From: Jiangella rhizosphaerae
GTDB taxonomy: Bacteria; Actinomycetota; Actinomycetes; Jiangellales; Jiangellaceae
Assembly: GCF_003579925.1 (NCBI RefSeq)
Contig: NZ_QUAL01000120.1
Span: forward strand, 1 to 37,086
Length of the DNA: 37,086 bases
Reading direction: 5' to 3'
Both the position numbers and the translations under genes were made by a program. The notes under the pieces were generated by a model. The model was not told where the DNA came from, did no database searches, and saw nothing but the letters and a program-made list of their open reading frames with translations. Below are positions 17,644 to 26,143 of this stretch, in pieces. Every line of letters starts with the position of its first letter. Position 1 is the stretch's first letter.

Positions 17644-18438
17644 TCAGCTCGCCGCGGATCCGGCCGTGACGTCGAGCTGCCCGGCCGACTCGGGGTCGAG
17701 GAACAGTGTCGCGTGTCCGGCCGTGCGCAGGACGGTCGCCGGGCAGGCCGGGCTGATCTCGTCGTTGACCGCGGCCGCGACCGCCGCCGCCTTGCGCCGG
17801 TCCGGCGTGCAGACCAGTACCTGGCCGGCTGACAGCAGCGCCGGCACCGTGAGCGAGATCGCGGTGGCCGGCACGGCGGCGTCGTCCGGGAAGTGCCCCT
17901 CCCCGACCTGCTGGGCGCGCGACTCCGGCGTCAACGTGATGACCCGGGCCAGCCGCTGGTCGGCGAAGTCGGCCTCGTGTGGCTCGTTGAACGCGATGTG
18001 GCCGTTCTCACCGATGCCCATGCAGACGACGTCCAGCGGCTCGGCCCGCAGCAGGTCCTCGTAGCGGCGGCACTCGGCCTCGGCGTCCGGCGCGTCGCCC
18101 TCGATGTAGTGCACCTTCGCCGGCCGGAACGGCTCCTCGATGCGCTCGCGGATCCAGCGCCGGAAGCTGGCCGGGTGGTTCGCGTCGATGCCGACGTACT
18201 CGTCCAGGTGGAACGCGGTCACGCGGTCCCACGGGACGTCCTGAGACCGCAGCGCCTGCACGAACGCGAACTGCGAGTTGCCGGTGGCGAAGACGGCGCG
18301 GGCCCGGCCGGTCCTGGCGACGGCGTCGCGGATGACGGCGGCCGCGCGCTCCGCTGCCGCCTGACCCATCTCGGCGGTGCCGGAGTACACCTCGACCGCG
18401 AGCTCGCCGGCCTGGAACTGGGTGATCGGTTCGGACAC
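17644..18438 (-). CDS. nagB: Glucosamine-6-phosphate deaminase (NagB family)
   Basis: A 264-residue protein, close to the family's usual length. It has the active-site segment FHLDEYVGI (Asp79) and GIGENGHIAFNEP (His147, Glu152). It would convert glucosamine 6-phosphate to fructose 6-phosphate and ammonia, in sequence with NagA. The GTG at 18438 is set by AGGAGGG six bases upstream. It is the first gene of nagB-nagA-uxaA-mannitol-dehydrogenase-like and is divergent from the secreted lyase gene, with the shared region holding a CAAGCGGTTG operator. A related aldose-ketose isomerising deaminase acting on another amino sugar is possible. Confidence 0.88.
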   Translation of the reverse strand: MSEPITQFQAGELAVEVYSGTAEMGQAAAERAAAVIRDAVARTGRARAVFATGNSQFAFVQALRSQDVPWDRVTAFHLDEYVGIDANHPASFRRWIRERIEEPFRPAKVHYIEGDAPDAEAECRRYEDLLRAEPLDVVCMGIGENGHIAFNEPHEADFADQRLARVITLTPESRAQQVGEGHFPDDAAVPATAISLTVPALLSAGQVLVCTPDRRKAAAVAAAVNDEISPACPATVLRTAGHATLFLDPESAGQLDVTAGSAAS

Positions 18439-18493
18439 AGAGACCCTCCTGTGGGCATCGCTGGACGACGTCGCTGCAACCCTACTGCAAGTA

Positions 18494-18523
18494 TTGACAC
18501 AAATGCACAACCGCTTGCAGTAT
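18494..18523 (+). promoter_or_regulatory. Lyase promoter with LacI-type operator
   Basis: TTGACA (18494-18499), an 18-base spacer and CAGTAT (18518-18523) form a plausible promoter for the lyase gene. The operator CAACCGCTTG (18508-18517), reverse complement of CAAGCGGTTG, fills the end of the spacer and abuts the -10 box. The site lies in the divergent region and may also affect nagB. TGCAA is repeated nearby at 18475 and 18486. Confidence 0.65.
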
Positions 18524-18561
18524 CGACCGCACCCACCCCGCTCCCAGGTCCTGGAGGATCG

Positions 18562-20838
18562 ATGAGCTCCATTCCGGACGCCCGCCCCGACCGCACGGAG
18601 AACCACACGCTCACCCGCCGCGCCTTCACGGCGGCCGGAGCCCTCGCCGGAGTCGGCGCGTTCGTCGCCGGCTCCCCCGCCTTCGCCGCCGTCCGCCGCG
18701 GCACCGCCGACGCCCTGGTCCCCGCGTTCCCCGGCGCGCTGGGCTGCGGCATGTACACGACCGGCGGCCGCGGCGGCGACGTCTACGAGGTGACCAACCT
18801 GAACGACTCCGGGCAGGGGTCGCTGCGCGAGGGCGTGAAGGGCAGCAACCGCACCGTCGTCTTCCGCGTCTCCGGCACCATCTACCTGAGCTCACGGCTG
18901 GACATCAGCGGTTCCAACCTCACCGTCGCCGGCCAGACCGCGCCCGGCGACGGCATCTGCATCGCCGGCTACCCGACGCGCATCGCCGGGCAGAACGTCG
19001 TCGTGCGGTACCTACGCTGCCGGATGGGCGACATCGCCGGGGTCACCGAGGACGCGATGTGGTTCCGCCGCACCGCCGACGTCGTGCTCGATCACTGTTC
19101 GCTGACGTGGAGCACCGACGAGGCGCTGTCGCCGTACGAGAACACCCGGGTATCGGTGCAGTGGTGCATCGTCGGCGAGAGCCTGACGATGTCGGTGAAC
19201 CCGGAGGGGAGGCACGGCTATGGCGGCATCTGGGGTGGCGAGAACGTGTCGTTCCACCACAACCTGATCATCCACAACTCCAGCCGCAACCCGCGGTTCG
19301 CGCCGGTCAACGCCACCGGGCCGGACTACGCGCTGACCGTCGACCACCAGAACAACGTCATCTACAACTGGGGATTCAACTCCGCCTACGGCGGCGAGGA
19401 CTCGGCCGGGATCAACATGATCGGCAACTACTACCGGCCCGGACCGGACACGCTGGCCGAGGTCCGCGACCGCATCGTCGAGCCGACGGTGAGCACGCTC
19501 GGCGGGCCCGGCGTCTGGTACGTCGCGGACAACTACGTCGACGGGTCACCCGAGGTGACCGCCGACAACACGCTCGGCATCGACGGCGACGTGCCGGTCA
19601 CGCTGCGCACCGAGCCGGTGCCGTTCCCGCAGCCGCTGCCGGCCGAGGCGGCCACCATCGCGTTCGAGCGGGTGCTGAACGAGGCCGGCGCGATCCTGCC
19701 GCGTCGCGACTCCGTCGACGCCCGGCTGGTCGAGGACGTGCGGCGGCGCACCGGCCGGCTGATCAACTCGCAGACGGAGGTGGGCGGCTGGCCGCCGCTG
19801 GCCTCGGCGCCCGCGCCCGTCGACAGCGACCACGACGGCATTCCCGACGACTGGGAGCTGGCCCACGGGCTGGACCCGAGCGACCCGGCCGACGGCAACG
19901 CCGTCGGCACCGACGGCTACACGAACCTGGAGCGCTACCTGAACTCCATCACCGGCCCGTCCTCGGCGAACCCGTCGGTCACGCTGCTGCAGCCCGGGAC
20001 GAACGCCCTGGTGGCGGCGGCGAGAGCGGAAGCGCGCGTGGTGCTGAACGCGAGCGCCACCGGCCGCGGCGCCGCGATCGACCGGGTCGAGTTCTACGCC
20101 GGCGACGAGCTGGTCGGCACGGCCACCCGGGCGCCGTACCGGGTGGAGTGGACCGGCGTCGCGGACGGCACGTACTTCGTCACCGCCCGCGCCGTCGATG
20201 CCGACGGCAACGCGACGTCCACCCCGTCGACGCCGGTGCACGTCAACCGGATCACCCGTACCGCGCCGTGGGTGAGCGTCGACGTCGGCGGCGTGCCGGT
20301 ACGCGGGGCGACCTCGGTCGACGGCGGCGTGGTGACGGTGAAGGGCTCCGGCGCGATCGGCGGGACGGCGGACCGCTTCCGGTTCGCGCACCAGCGGCGC
20401 GACGGCGACTGCGAGATCGTCGCCCGGATCGACGCGATCAGCAAGGTGTACCCGGAGGTCGCCGCCGCCGTGATGATCCGCGCCGACCTCGCACCGTCCG
20501 CCCCGTTCGCGATGATGGAGCTGACCTACCTCGGCAGCGGCAAGGTGTCGCGGTTCTCGGCCCGGGCCGCGCACGGCGCCGAGGCCACCGTCGCTCAGTA
20601 TCCGGCCGTCCCGGAGGAGGTGCCGATCGACACCCCCTACTGGGTCCGCCTCACCCGCCGCGGCTCGACCGTCGCCGGCGCCGTCTCCCCCGACGGCGTG
20701 ACGTGGCACGAGGTCGGCGCCGCGGAGGTCGCGCTCCCGCCGTCCGCGTTCCTCGGGCTCGCCGTCGACGGCCACCAGGAGAACACCGTCAACGCGCGGT
20801 ACACGACGGCCAAGTTCAGCGCGATCGAGGTGCGCTGA
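18562..20838 (+). CDS. Secreted PL1-like pectate lyase with calcium, Ig-like and C-terminal modules
   Basis: A 758-residue exported polysaccharide lyase. The Tat signal (LTRRAFTAAG, 18-27) ends near residue 43 (PAFAA). Residues about 52-400 form a right-handed beta-helix of pectate-lyase type, with LDHCSLTWSTDEA (176-188), FHHN (231-234) and RNPR (242-245), which fits the RxPR catalytic arginine motif of PL1. Then come an EF-hand-like calcium repeat DSDHDGIPDDWEL (421-433), an Ig-like domain (about 470-560) and a C-terminal lamin-G/DUF1349-like sandwich (about 565-758), perhaps carbohydrate-binding. ATG 18562 has GGAGG at 18553. The expected role is eliminative cleavage of polygalacturonate or another uronic-acid polymer outside the cell. 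Confidence 0.9.
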   Translation: MSSIPDARPDRTENHTLTRRAFTAAGALAGVGAFVAGSPAFAAVRRGTADALVPAFPGALGCGMYTTGGRGGDVYEVTNLNDSGQGSLREGVKGSNRTVVFRVSGTIYLSSRLDISGSNLTVAGQTAPGDGICIAGYPTRIAGQNVVVRYLRCRMGDIAGVTEDAMWFRRTADVVLDHCSLTWSTDEALSPYENTRVSVQWCIVGESLTMSVNPEGRHGYGGIWGGENVSFHHNLIIHNSSRNPRFAPVNATGPDYALTVDHQNNVIYNWGFNSAYGGEDSAGINMIGNYYRPGPDTLAEVRDRIVEPTVSTLGGPGVWYVADNYVDGSPEVTADNTLGIDGDVPVTLRTEPVPFPQPLPAEAATIAFERVLNEAGAILPRRDSVDARLVEDVRRRTGRLINSQTEVGGWPPLASAPAPVDSDHDGIPDDWELAHGLDPSDPADGNAVGTDGYTNLERYLNSITGPSSANPSVTLLQPGTNALVAAARAEARVVLNASATGRGAAIDRVEFYAGDELVGTATRAPYRVEWTGVADGTYFVTARAVDADGNATSTPSTPVHVNRITRTAPWVSVDVGGVPVRGATSVDGGVVTVKGSGAIGGTADRFRFAHQRRDGDCEIVARIDAISKVYPEVAAAVMIRADLAPSAPFAMMELTYLGSGKVSRFSARAAHGAEATVAQYPAVPEEVPIDTPYWVRLTRRGSTVAGAVSPDGVTWHEVGAAEVALPPSAFLGLAVDGHQENTVNARYTTAKFSAIEVR

Positions 20839-20854
20839 GCTCTCGCCCCGCGGG

Positions 20855-20904
20855 CGTCGATGGCGAGTTGCTACGGCTCTGGCGGTAGTAGCTCGCCCTC
20901 GACG
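20855..20904. terminator. Imperfect hairpin between convergent lyase and mmsA genes
   Basis: CGTCGATGGCGAGTTGCTAC (20855-20874) pairs with 20885-20904 across a ten-base loop, with three non-Watson-Crick positions. It lies in the 74-base gap between the lyase stop and the mmsA stop and probably ends both transcripts. Confidence 0.6.
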
Positions 20905-20912
20905 GCGTCGAG

Positions 20913-22409
20913 TCAGGTCGTCGTCGGGAAGTGGTAGCTGGCGGCGATCGGGTGGTCGACGCGCGGCCAGCGCGACGTCACGACCTTGGCCCGGGTGTAG
21001 AACGCGATCCCCTCCGGTCCGTGGACGTGCGACTGGCCGAACAGCGAGTCCTTCCAGCCGCCGAAGGAGTAGTACGCCATCGGCACCGGGATGGGCACGT
21101 TGATGCCGATCATGCCGACCTTCACCCCGCGCTGGAACCGCCGCGCCGCCTCGCCGGAGCCGGTGAAGATGGCCGTGCCGTTGCCGTACGGGTTCGCGTT
21201 GATCAGCGCGATCGCCTCGTCCACGTCATCGGCGCGGACGACGGAGAGCACCGGCCCGAAGATCTCGTCGCGGTACACCTCCATCGACGGCGTGACGTGG
21301 TCGAGCACGGTCGGGCCGACGAAGAAGCCGTCCTCGTGGCCCGGCACCACCAGCCCGCGCCCGTCGACGGCCACCCGCGCGCCCTGCCGCTCGCCGGAGT
21401 CGACGTAGCCGGTGATCCGGTCGCGGGCGGCGGCCGTCACGACCGGCCCCATCTCGCTGGCCTCGTCGCGTCCAGGGCCGACGCGGACCGCCTTCGCCTT
21501 GGCCGCGACGGCGTCGACCAGCTGGTCCGCGCCGGTCCCGACGGCGACCGCCGCCGAGATCGCCATGCACCGCTCCCCCGCCGAGCCCATCGCCGCGGCG
21601 ACCAGGTGGTCGGAGGCGAAGTCGAGGTCGGCGTCGGGCAGCACGACGGCGTGGTTCTTCGCCCCGCCCAGCGCCTGGACGCGCTTGCCGTTCGCGCTGG
21701 CGCGCTGGTGGATGTAGCGCGCGATCGGGGTGGAGCCGACGAACGACACCGCCGCGACGTCGGGGTGGTCCAGCAGCGCGTCGACGGCGGTCTTGTCGCC
21801 GTTGAGGACGGTGAACACGCCCTCGGGCAGTCCGGCTTCGGCCCACAGCTTCGCCACCAGCAGCGACGCCGACGGATCCCGCTCGCTCGGCTTGAGCACG
21901 AACGCGTTGCCGCAGGCGATGGCGACCGGGTGCATCCACATCGGGACCATCACCGGGAAGTTGAACGGCGTGATGCCGGCGACGACGCCGAGCGGCTCGC
22001 GGAAGCTGAAGACGTCCACGCCGGTCGAGACCTGGTCGGAGTAGTCGCCCTTGAGCAGGTGCGGGATGCCGCAGGCGAACTCGACCACCTCGAGGCCGCG
22101 CTGCACCTCGCCGAGCGCGTCGGACACCACCTTGCCGTGCTCGTCGGCGATGATCTCGGCCAGCTCGCGGGCGTGCCGGGCGACCAGCTCGCGGAAGGCG
22201 AACAGGACGTTGGTCCGCTTGGTGAGCGAGGTCTGCGACCAGCTCTCGAACGCCTTCGCGGCGGTCGAGACGGCCAGGTCGACGTCCACTGGCTCGGCCA
22301 GCAGGACCTCGGCCTGCTGCTCCCCCGTCGCCGGGTTCCACACCGGCGCCGTGCGGGTCGAGCCCGCCCGCGTGGCGCCGCCGCCGATCCAGTGCTCGAT
22401 GGTCCTCAT
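20913..22409 (-). CDS. mmsA: CoA-acylating methylmalonate-semialdehyde dehydrogenase
   Basis: A 498-residue aldehyde dehydrogenase of the MmsA/IolA type. The oxyanion Asn is in TPFNFP (Asn150) and the catalytic Cys in GERCMA (Cys281). As in this subfamily, the usual ELGGK glutamate site reads GGAKNH. It converts malonate semialdehyde (from inositol) or methylmalonate semialdehyde to acetyl-CoA or propionyl-CoA. The ATG at 22409 overlaps the iolD stop as ATGA, so it is the last gene of the inositol operon and performs its final step; iolA is an equally valid name. Confidence 0.94.
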   Translation of the reverse strand: MRTIEHWIGGGATRAGSTRTAPVWNPATGEQQAEVLLAEPVDVDLAVSTAAKAFESWSQTSLTKRTNVLFAFRELVARHARELAEIIADEHGKVVSDALGEVQRGLEVVEFACGIPHLLKGDYSDQVSTGVDVFSFREPLGVVAGITPFNFPVMVPMWMHPVAIACGNAFVLKPSERDPSASLLVAKLWAEAGLPEGVFTVLNGDKTAVDALLDHPDVAAVSFVGSTPIARYIHQRASANGKRVQALGGAKNHAVVLPDADLDFASDHLVAAAMGSAGERCMAISAAVAVGTGADQLVDAVAAKAKAVRVGPGRDEASEMGPVVTAAARDRITGYVDSGERQGARVAVDGRGLVVPGHEDGFFVGPTVLDHVTPSMEVYRDEIFGPVLSVVRADDVDEAIALINANPYGNGTAIFTGSGEAARRFQRGVKVGMIGINVPIPVPMAYYSFGGWKDSLFGQSHVHGPEGIAFYTRAKVVTSRWPRVDHPIAASYHFPTTT

Positions 22410-24313
22410 GCGTCACTCTCCTCCGTGCTCGACGGGCCGACCAGCGGCCGCTGTGCCTTCTTCTGCCGCTCGTACTCCGCGCGCGCGGAGCGCGTGGTGT
22501 CCAGGGCCGCCGTCTCGCTGACGGGGACGTCCCACCACGAGTCGCTGTCCGGCGCGCCGGCGAGCGGGTCGGTCTCGACGTGGATCAGGATCGGGCCGCC
22601 GTCAGCCGGCGCCGCCTTCGCGTCGCGCAGCGCCGCGCGCAGCTCGTCCACGGTCGACACGCGGACGACGGTGACGCCCAGGCTGGCGGCGTTGGCGGCG
22701 AGGTCGACCGGGAGGACGTCGCCGTCCAGCCGGCCGCTCTCGCCGGACCGGTAGCGGTAGGCGGTGCCGAACCGCTGCGACCCGAGCGACTCCGACAGCG
22801 AGCCGATCGAGGCGAACCCGTGGTTCTGGACCAGGACGACCACGATCTTGATCCGCTCCTGGACGGCCGTCACCAGCTCCTGCGCCATCATCAGGTAGGA
22901 GCCGTCGCCGACCAGCACGAACACGTCCCGGTCGGGCGCCGCCATGCGGACGCCGACGCCGGCGGCGATCTCGTAGCCCATGGTCGAGTAGCCGTACTCG
23001 ACGTGGTAGCCCTTCGGGTCGCGGGTGCGCCAGAGCTTGTGCAGCTCGCCGGGCATCGAGCCGGCCGCGTTGAGCACGACGTCGCGTGGCGCGCTGACCT
23101 CGTTGACCGCGCCGATCACCTCCGTCTGCGCGGGCAGCGGCTCGTGGCCCGCGGCGTAGGTGCCGGCGACGACGGCGTCCCATTCGGCGTTCGCCTCCGC
23201 GGCGGCCGACCGGTACGACGCCGGCACCGACCAGCCGGCCAGCGCCTCCGTCAGTGCCTCCAGCGCCGCGCGCGCGTCGGCGACCACCGGCAGGCCGGCG
23301 TGCTTGGCGCCGTCGAACGCGGCGACGTTGACGTTGACGAACCGCACGCCGGGGTCCTGGAACGCCGTCCGCGACGCCGTCGTGAAGTCGCTGTACCGGG
23401 TCCCGATCCCGATGACGACGTCCGCCGACCGGGCGAACCGGTTGGCGCCCGGCGTCCCGGTCGCTCCGACGGCGCCGAGCGCGAGCGGGTGGTCGTACGG
23501 CAGGCTGCCCTTGCCGGCCTGGGTCTCGGCGACCGGGATGCCGGTGGCCTCGGCGAACGCCCGCAGGGTGTCGGTGGCCTCGCTGTAGATGAGGCCGCCG
23601 CCGGCGACGATGAGCGGGCGCTCCGCCGCCCGGATGACGGCGGCGGCACGGGCCAGCGCGGCCGGCTCGGGGACGGTTCGCGGCACGTGCCACACGCGGC
23701 GGGCGAACAGCTCGGCCGGCCAGTCGTACCCCTCGGCCTGCACGTCCTGCGGCATCGCCAGCGTGACGGCGCCGGTCTCGGCCGGGTCGGTGAGCACCCG
23801 CATCGCGCCGAGTAGCGCGGCGGGCAGCTGCTCGGGCCGCCAGACCCGGTCGAAGAACCGCGACACCGGCCGGAACGCGTCGTTGACCGTGACGTCCGGG
23901 GCGTGCGGCAGCTCCAGCTGCTGCAGGACGGGGTCGGCCACCCGGGTCGCGAACACGTCGCCGGGCAGCAGCAGCACCGGCAGCCGGTTGATCGTCGCCA
24001 GCGCCGCACCGGTGACCATGTTCGTCGCGCCCGGCCCGATCGACGACGTGCAGGCCAGCGTCGACAGCCGGTTGCGCATGCGGGCGTAGCCGACCGCCGC
24101 GTGCACCATGCCCTGCTCGTTGCGGGCCTGGTGGTACGGCAGCGCGGCGGGATCGTCGAGCTCGGCCTCGAGCAGCGCCTGGCCGAGTCCGGCAACGTTG
24201 CCGTGGCCGAAGATGCCGAAGCAGCCCTCGATCAGCCGGTGCTCGACGCCGTCGCGCTCGGTGAACTGCGCGGCCAGGAAGCGGACCGTGGCCTGCGCGA
24301 CCGTCAGCCTCAT
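22406..24313 (-). CDS. iolD: 3D-(3,5/4)-trihydroxycyclohexane-1,2-dione hydrolase
   Basis: A 635-residue thiamine-diphosphate enzyme that opens the ring of the trihydroxycyclohexanedione intermediate to 5-deoxyglucuronate. It has the acetolactate-synthase-like three-domain plan: an N-terminal pyrimidine domain (IEGCFGIFGHGNV), a central domain, and a C-terminal pyrophosphate motif beginning GDGSYLMMAQELVTA. The length matches the family. The ATG at 24313 has GGAGGAG upstream and overlaps iolB by ATGA; the open frame beyond it to 25111 runs through iolB and is rejected. Confidence 0.95.
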   Translation of the reverse strand: MRLTVAQATVRFLAAQFTERDGVEHRLIEGCFGIFGHGNVAGLGQALLEAELDDPAALPYHQARNEQGMVHAAVGYARMRNRLSTLACTSSIGPGATNMVTGAALATINRLPVLLLPGDVFATRVADPVLQQLELPHAPDVTVNDAFRPVSRFFDRVWRPEQLPAALLGAMRVLTDPAETGAVTLAMPQDVQAEGYDWPAELFARRVWHVPRTVPEPAALARAAAVIRAAERPLIVAGGGLIYSEATDTLRAFAEATGIPVAETQAGKGSLPYDHPLALGAVGATGTPGANRFARSADVVIGIGTRYSDFTTASRTAFQDPGVRFVNVNVAAFDGAKHAGLPVVADARAALEALTEALAGWSVPASYRSAAAEANAEWDAVVAGTYAAGHEPLPAQTEVIGAVNEVSAPRDVVLNAAGSMPGELHKLWRTRDPKGYHVEYGYSTMGYEIAAGVGVRMAAPDRDVFVLVGDGSYLMMAQELVTAVQERIKIVVVLVQNHGFASIGSLSESLGSQRFGTAYRYRSGESGRLDGDVLPVDLAANAASLGVTVVRVSTVDELRAALRDAKAAPADGGPILIHVETDPLAGAPDSDSWWDVPVSETAALDTTRSARAEYERQKKAQRPLVGPSSTEESDA

Positions 24314-25197
24314 CGCTGCTCCTCCGTGGTGCGTCCCATCGGGAGACGGGGGTCGGGATCCTGCGCCGCCCACTCGTCGCGGACCCAGGCGTGCGCGGGG
24401 TCGTCGCTGATCAGCCACTCGCGGGTGGCGCCCGGGCCGGCCATGACGTTCAGGTAGTACAGGTGGTAGCCGGGCGCCGCCACCGACGGGCCGTGCCAGC
24501 CGTGCGGCACCAGCACGACGTCGCCGGTGCGCACCTCGGCCAGCACGTCGATCGGCCGGTCGTCGGTGCCGTAGACCCGGTGGAAGCCGAACCCGGCCGG
24601 GTCGCTGACCTCGAAGTAGTAGATCTCCTCCAGCTCCGACTCCTCGCCGGGGAGGTCCTCGTCGTGCTTGTGCGGCGGGTACGACGACCAGTTGCCGGCC
24701 GGCGTGATCACCTCGACGGCGATCAGCCGGTCCGCCTCGAACGTGTCCGCCGAGCCGAAGTTGTGCACCTGCCGGGTGGCGTTCCCGGCGCCGCGGATCT
24801 CGACCGCGACGTCGTCGACGCCGACGTAGCGGGCGGCCAGCCGGTTCGTGCAGGGCGCGGCCGGCAGCGCGAACCGGGCGCCGTCGGCGTCGTGACCGGC
24901 GGCGATGACGGTGACTGACGCGTCGCGCGGCACGTAGACGGTGTCGGACGGGCCGCTGAACACGTCCGGCCGGCCGGCCAGCTCGAACCGCTCGCCGTCG
25001 ACGACGATCGTCCCGCCGCCGCTGAGCGGCAGCACGAACAGCTCCTCGGCGCCGGAGCCGAACGTGTGCGTCTCCCCCGGCCCCAGCTCGAGCACGCGCA
25101 GCGACGTCCACCGCCAGCCGCCGACGGTGGACGGCGTCAGCTCGACGGCGTACGGGCCGCGGCCGGCGCTGCCGGCCGGGTGGTACCAGCGGCTCAT
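24310..25197 (-). CDS. iolB: 5-deoxy-glucuronate isomerase
   Basis: A 295-residue bicupin-fold isomerase that converts 5-deoxyglucuronate to 5-dehydro-2-deoxygluconate. Recognisable IolB segments are the start SRWYHPAGSAGRGPY, the metal-binding stretch SSYPPHKHDED followed by EEIYYFEV, and VLVPHGWHGP. The ATG at 25197 overlaps the aldolase stop as ATGA. The length and family match are ordinary. Confidence 0.95.
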   Translation of the reverse strand: MSRWYHPAGSAGRGPYAVELTPSTVGGWRWTSLRVLELGPGETHTFGSGAEELFVLPLSGGGTIVVDGERFELAGRPDVFSGPSDTVYVPRDASVTVIAAGHDADGARFALPAAPCTNRLAARYVGVDDVAVEIRGAGNATRQVHNFGSADTFEADRLIAVEVITPAGNWSSYPPHKHDEDLPGEESELEEIYYFEVSDPAGFGFHRVYGTDDRPIDVLAEVRTGDVVLVPHGWHGPSVAAPGYHLYYLNVMAGPGATREWLISDDPAHAWVRDEWAAQDPDPRLPMGRTTEEQR

Positions 25198-26084
25198 AGC
25201 AGGCTCACCGCCGTGTCGACCGCCGCCGCGACGTCGCCGTCCGGCGGGTAGAGCAGCGTCCGCCCGACCACCAGGCCGAGCGCCGTCGGGAGCCGCAGCA
25301 CCTTCTCCCACTGCCGGAACGCCGCGTCCGGGTCGTCCGGCACCTCGCCGCCGAGCAGCACCGCCGGCAGCGTCGAGGCCGCCAGCACCCGCTCCATGCC
25401 GGCCGGGTCGTCGTCGACGACCGGCAGCTTCAGCCAGGTGTAGGCCGACGTCGTGCCCAGGCCCGCGGCGACGGCCACCGAGCGGATCACCGCCTCGGTG
25501 GACAGGTCGTTGCGCAGCCGGCCGTCGGCGTCGCGATGCGAGATGAACGGCTCGACCAGCGCCACCTTGCGGCGGGCGGCCAGCGCGTCGACGGCGTGTG
25601 CGCACGCCTGCAGCGTCGGCGCCGTCGCCGGGTCGTCGGGGTCGATGCGCAGCAGCATCTTGCCCATCTCGAACCCCATGGCGTCGATGCCGGCGGCGTC
25701 GTAGCCGGTGAACCGGTCGTCGATCTCGAAGACCGTGCCGGCCAGGCCGCCGCGGTTCATCGAGCCGACCACGACCTTGCCGTCCAGCGCGCCGAGCAGC
25801 AGCAGGTCCTCGAGCACGTCCGCCGTGGCCAGCACGCCGTTGACCCCGGGCCGGCCGAGCGCGACGACCAGGCGGTCCAGCAGCTCGCCGCGGTCGGCCA
25901 TCGCCAGTGCGTCGCGCCCGGCCCGCAGCGCTCCGCGCGCCGGGTGGTCGGCCGCGATGACCATGAGCTTGCCGGTCGGCCCGAGCAGTGAGTCGGGGCG
26001 CTTGCGCGCGGCGGCCGCCGCGGCGATCGCCTCCGGCCGGTGGATACGCGTCTCGACGATCGCGCGCAGCTGGTCAGCGGGCAT
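25194..26084 (-). CDS. Class I aldolase-like protein of the inositol operon (IolJ-type role proposed)
   Basis: A 296-residue protein of the deoxyribose-phosphate/class I aldolase type often found in actinobacterial iol clusters. The segment VIAADHPARGALRAG lies near residue 42, and Lys219 in TSAYTWLKLP is a reasonable Schiff-base lysine. No other aldolase is in the operon, so it probably cleaves 2-deoxy-5-keto-gluconate 6-phosphate to dihydroxyacetone phosphate and malonate semialdehyde. That assignment rests on context. The ATG at 26084 with GGAGGG at proper spacing is preferred to GTG 26090. Confidence 0.85.
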   Translation of the reverse strand: MPADQLRAIVETRIHRPEAIAAAAAARKRPDSLLGPTGKLMVIAADHPARGALRAGRDALAMADRGELLDRLVVALGRPGVNGVLATADVLEDLLLLGALDGKVVVGSMNRGGLAGTVFEIDDRFTGYDAAGIDAMGFEMGKMLLRIDPDDPATAPTLQACAHAVDALAARRKVALVEPFISHRDADGRLRNDLSTEAVIRSVAVAAGLGTTSAYTWLKLPVVDDDPAGMERVLAASTLPAVLLGGEVPDDPDAAFRQWEKVLRLPTALGLVVGRTLLYPPDGDVAAAVDTAVSLL

Positions 26085-26143
26085 CTGCACCCTCCATGAG
26101 CCCTTCCGATGTCGGGTGATGCAAGGAACGCGAACCGTCCATG

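Noticed and set aside
20931-22754. Long plus-strand frame opposite mmsA and iolD
   Set aside because: Same antisense pattern; mmsA and iolD motifs on the minus strand are intact.
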